From: Durusdinium trenchii
Taxonomy: Eukaryota > Sar > Dinophyceae > Suessiales > Symbiodiniaceae
Direction: 5' to 3'
DNA length: 64,000 bases
Assembly: GCA_963970005.1 (NCBI GenBank)
Contig: CAXAMN010022851.1
Span: 47,956 to 111,955, forward strand
Shown here: positions 61,801 through 64,000 of the stretch, piece after piece
How the letters are laid out: each line of letters opens with the position of its first letter
Numbering within the stretch: position 1 is the first letter of the stretch
Program-made: the position numbers and the translations under genes
The notes under the pieces: generated by a model
The model's input: the letters and a program-made list of their open reading frames with translations, nothing else
Databases searched by the model: none
Told to the model about the DNA's origin: nothing

Positions 61801-61951
61801 GCCCATCCACATCATCGAGCACGAAGAGCAAAAGACCACGGAGTGTGGCCCCTGCATCGAGGACCGCAGCTCATCCGTGCTGTGGGAGTCGAGCTCCGTG
61901 GGAGATGAAGAGGCAGAAAAGCATCGGGCCTCCAAGGGGCCCCAGATGTGA
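61801..61951 (+). CDS. Exon candidate, acidic C-terminus
   Basis: After TTCGAG the frame reads PIHIIEHEEQKTTECGPCIE, DRSSSVLWESSSVGDEEAEK and HRASKGPQM, stop 61949. Excellent codon bias. CxPC-type pair present but no family recognised. Confidence 0.65.
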
Positions 61952-62349
61952 ACTAGAGTCAAAGAGGGACTAGGTTGGGAGTCCAAATCCGCTATCAAGC
62001 CATGATGGGTTAGGGCATGCAGGGCATGCAGGATGTACTGTAAGCATTTGTAAGCTAGGACCAGGTGAGCTACCTTTGGTACGCGAGCTACTGCAAGTCT
62101 GGATGTGAACTATGACAGTTGTGCGGGACATGAGTAGAAAATATTTCTTTATGCCTCAGCACCAGTGATTGAGCGCTTTTAGCAGGAGGATGCAGGAGCT
62201 ATGCAATAGTTGTCACTCTAAAGACATCTAAAGTGATTCTTTACGAAGTGGGTGGACCTTGGCCAGATGCATAAGATGTTGGAGATCATGCCCAGGTCTC
62301 GCACTTTCTCCAGCTTTTTCTCCAGAAGAACGCAGACCCCTCAAGCGTT
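61952..62349. other. No supported gene
   Basis: Unbiased, no motif. Confidence 0.5.
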
Positions 62350-62544
62350 CAAGCGTTTAGATGGAAGACCAGCCACCCGGTTGTTTGGGACTTTGTTGCG
62401 CTGAACAGATTGCCGCCTGGCGGGCAGGATCCCTTTGCGCCCAAGAAGAACCTGGGCTCCTGTCGCGAGGATGCAGGGTCTTTTTTGGGGCCTTTGGGCA
62501 AAGATCAAGGTCTTTCCAGGATCTCCCAGTCACCTCTGTGGTAA
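62350..62544 (+). CDS. Exon candidate
   Basis: FRWKTSHPVVWDFVALNRLP, PGGQDPFAPKKNLGSCREDA and GSFLGPLGKDQG; open to TAA 62542. The end is probably earlier. Confidence 0.5.
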   Translation, partial: QAFRWKTSHPVVWDFVALNRLPPGGQDPFAPKKNLGSCREDAGSFLGPLGKDQGLSRISQSPLW

Positions 62545-62966
62545 CTCATGGGAAGCAACCTACTGTAAGAGGAAGATGATCGAAACAGCTTCGCGTGTTA
62601 TCGGACAGCTCCCAATCAACCTTTGGTTTGCACCACAGAATCCCTTCCTTAGCCGAAATTCCTGCTTTGCTCCGCCAGAGGGGTGCTTTCTGGGGGCCAC
62701 TACCACCAGGCATGATTCTTCGATGATGTTCCCCATTTACTGTAATTGTTTTTGGGACGAGTCAGGCGAAGCCATCTATTGCTCGACGCCGCTGGGAGTG
62801 TGTTGGTCTCACCATCGGGAGCCTTCATGCCGTTGACCACTGGATTCACAAACCATTTCCATTGCTTGGACTTGGATGCCAACAAGGTGGTTTTCGGTTT
62901 TCTATGTTTTCCCCTTTCCGCCTGCACGTCTTGAGCGACGTCTTGAGCGGAAGTCTTGGAGCGAAG

Positions 62967-63109
62967 GTATGACCTGGTGGAGCTTCCGTCGCATGAAGGA
63001 GGAGTTGGCCAGGTGCGCGGACAGAAGTGGAAGCACAGAGCACCCCCCAAAAAAGGAGACACGTGTTCTGTTTTCCACGTGGTGCCGTGGTACCTCAAAA
63101 AGACCCTTG
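62967..63109 (+). CDS. Exon candidate with both splice signals
   Basis: Between GCGAAG and a canonical GTAAGA donor. Encodes YDLVELPSHEGGVGQVRGQK, WKHRAPPKKGDTCSVFHVVP and WYLKKTL with good codon bias. Product unknown. Confidence 0.65.
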
Positions 63110-63222
63110 GTAAGAAGATCCGTAAATGAAAGACGCAGTGTCTATGTTTTCAGAAAGGCTTAACATGGGCTTTCTGAAGAGCCCCCCCCAAAAGAGTTTT
63201 TCTGCTTTGTAGGGTGTGAACT

Positions 63223-63822
63223 ATGGAGGTGCAGGGGTATGCCAATAGAGCAACAATTGAGGCAATAGATCTAAAGAAGTCAGATCCAACCAGGCTGCCA
63301 GAGTATTCTGGAGTTGTCACTCCCGTGAGCTACCCACTAAGTCACTCACCCCAAAGCCTGGGCTTGTCGACCATGAACAAGACCTTGGTTTCAAACGCTC
63401 TAGGCATACCATCCATAATAGTCCCAAATACCTTTCTAAGCTCGCTCAAGCCTACCAGTACACCTGGTGCCACTGGGCCAAGCTCGGGGATTGGCAAGAA
63501 TCGCAGGACCCCCTCCAAACCTTCCCAACATGAAAGTGAGGACCAGCATGGCCTTTGGGAGGATGATCTTTTCCTCTACGAAACCGGGAAACCAAAAATC
63601 CGCCGTTCCCTATATTTCCAGAAAAGGCCAACCCTCTTGGGAAGTATGCCCACTTCCCAAACGTTTAGTGGTAGAAGACTCAGAATGATCATATTTTCAA
63701 TGAAAGAGAAAACATCTGGACCTGCTTCGCACGTCAGGGCGAACGACTTGCTGGACCGGGATACGTCGAAGCCTTGGGCTGGTAGCTTTGGTGGGTGCTT
63801 GCTGGGAGTCGGTGGTCAATGA
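63223..63822 (+). CDS. 199-codon open frame, unknown, possibly a repeat relic
   Basis: Starts MEVQGYANRATIEAIDLKKS. Third positions are A/T-rich compared with host exons. On the minus strand the same region has two shorter protein-like frames (FIENMIILSLLPLNVWEVGI; ILPKAMLVLTFMLGRFGGGP), so it could be the antisense of a decayed transposon gene. Confidence 0.25.
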   Translation: MEVQGYANRATIEAIDLKKSDPTRLPEYSGVVTPVSYPLSHSPQSLGLSTMNKTLVSNALGIPSIIVPNTFLSSLKPTSTPGATGPSSGIGKNRRTPSKPSQHESEDQHGLWEDDLFLYETGKPKIRRSLYFQKRPTLLGSMPTSQTFSGRRLRMIIFSMKEKTSGPASHVRANDLLDRDTSKPWAGSFGGCLLGVGGQ

Positions 63823-63953
63823 CAGGAAAATGGTACCAATGGGGGTGGTCTACACTTGATAAACTACAAAAGAGATGAGAAACCGCCCAAACTTCCCCTG
63901 ATGAGGTGAGTACAGTGCAACACTCGAATGTCTTTGGTACCAAGAAAACACAT

Positions 63954-64000
63954 CATCACATCACATCACATCACATCACATCACATCACATCACATCACA
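63954..64000. repeat. (ATCAC)n microsatellite, cut by window end
   Basis: About nine pentamer units run to the last base. Confidence 0.95.

Noticed and set aside
1-64000. Dinoflagellate spliced-leader relics and CRISPR arrays
   Set aside because: I scanned by eye for the spliced-leader core (CCATTTTGGCTCAAG) and for regularly spaced repeats with unique spacers and saw neither; the 42-bp and 54-bp arrays are contiguous minisatellites.

Overview
The window is eukaryotic nuclear DNA and most likely dinoflagellate, probably a Symbiodiniaceae-type alga. Four things point that way. Short open exon-like blocks of strongly G/C-ending codons are scattered between longer non-coding stretches. Many of these blocks sit between plausible AG acceptors and GT donors. 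Minisatellites and dispersed short repeats are dense. The window also holds a LINE retrotransposon that encodes a cytosine DNA methyltransferase, an arrangement I know from dinoflagellates. There are no bacterial-style operons, no CRISPR array, and no rRNA or tRNA gene that I can support. I saw no dinoflagellate spliced-leader sequence.

The centrepiece is about 10.9 kb at 46389-57334 on the minus strand: an apparently intact two-ORF LINE. ORF1 (1846 aa from its ATG) carries a C5-cytosine methyltransferase domain with the catalytic PPC and Glu motifs. It also has two copies of a module resembling Ulp1/C48 cysteine proteases, a basic linker and a C-terminal coiled coil. ORF2 (1735 aa from its first ATG) carries an APE-type endonuclease, a reverse transcriptase with YIDD, a CCHC-like zinc motif and an RNase H domain with all four acidic residues. 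The two ORFs share one frame and are separated by a single TGA. A 14-bp perfect direct repeat, AGTCTATTCTGTTC, flanks the element as a candidate target-site duplication. The left flank is a convincing plus-strand host exon, so the element appears to have landed antisense in or beside a host exon.

The rest is host gene fragments and repeats. 0.1-1.2 kb holds exons with C2H2-like zinc fingers. 4.9-6.4 kb holds four exons of an EF-hand-like calcium-binding protein. 6.5-7.2 kb and 23.5-23.9 kb hold the same 42-bp minisatellite, the second beside an assembly gap. 12.6-14.8 kb is a block of low-complexity and satellite DNA. 15-46 kb and 57-64 kb contain many isolated exon candidates of unknown function, mostly on the plus strand. 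A family of short CTACTAG-centred repeats recurs between exons.

Exon calls rest on open frame, codon third-position bias, protein-like composition and splice-site dinucleotides only. I could not link exons into complete genes, and most products are unrecognised. RNA-seq or homology searches would be needed to fix gene models.
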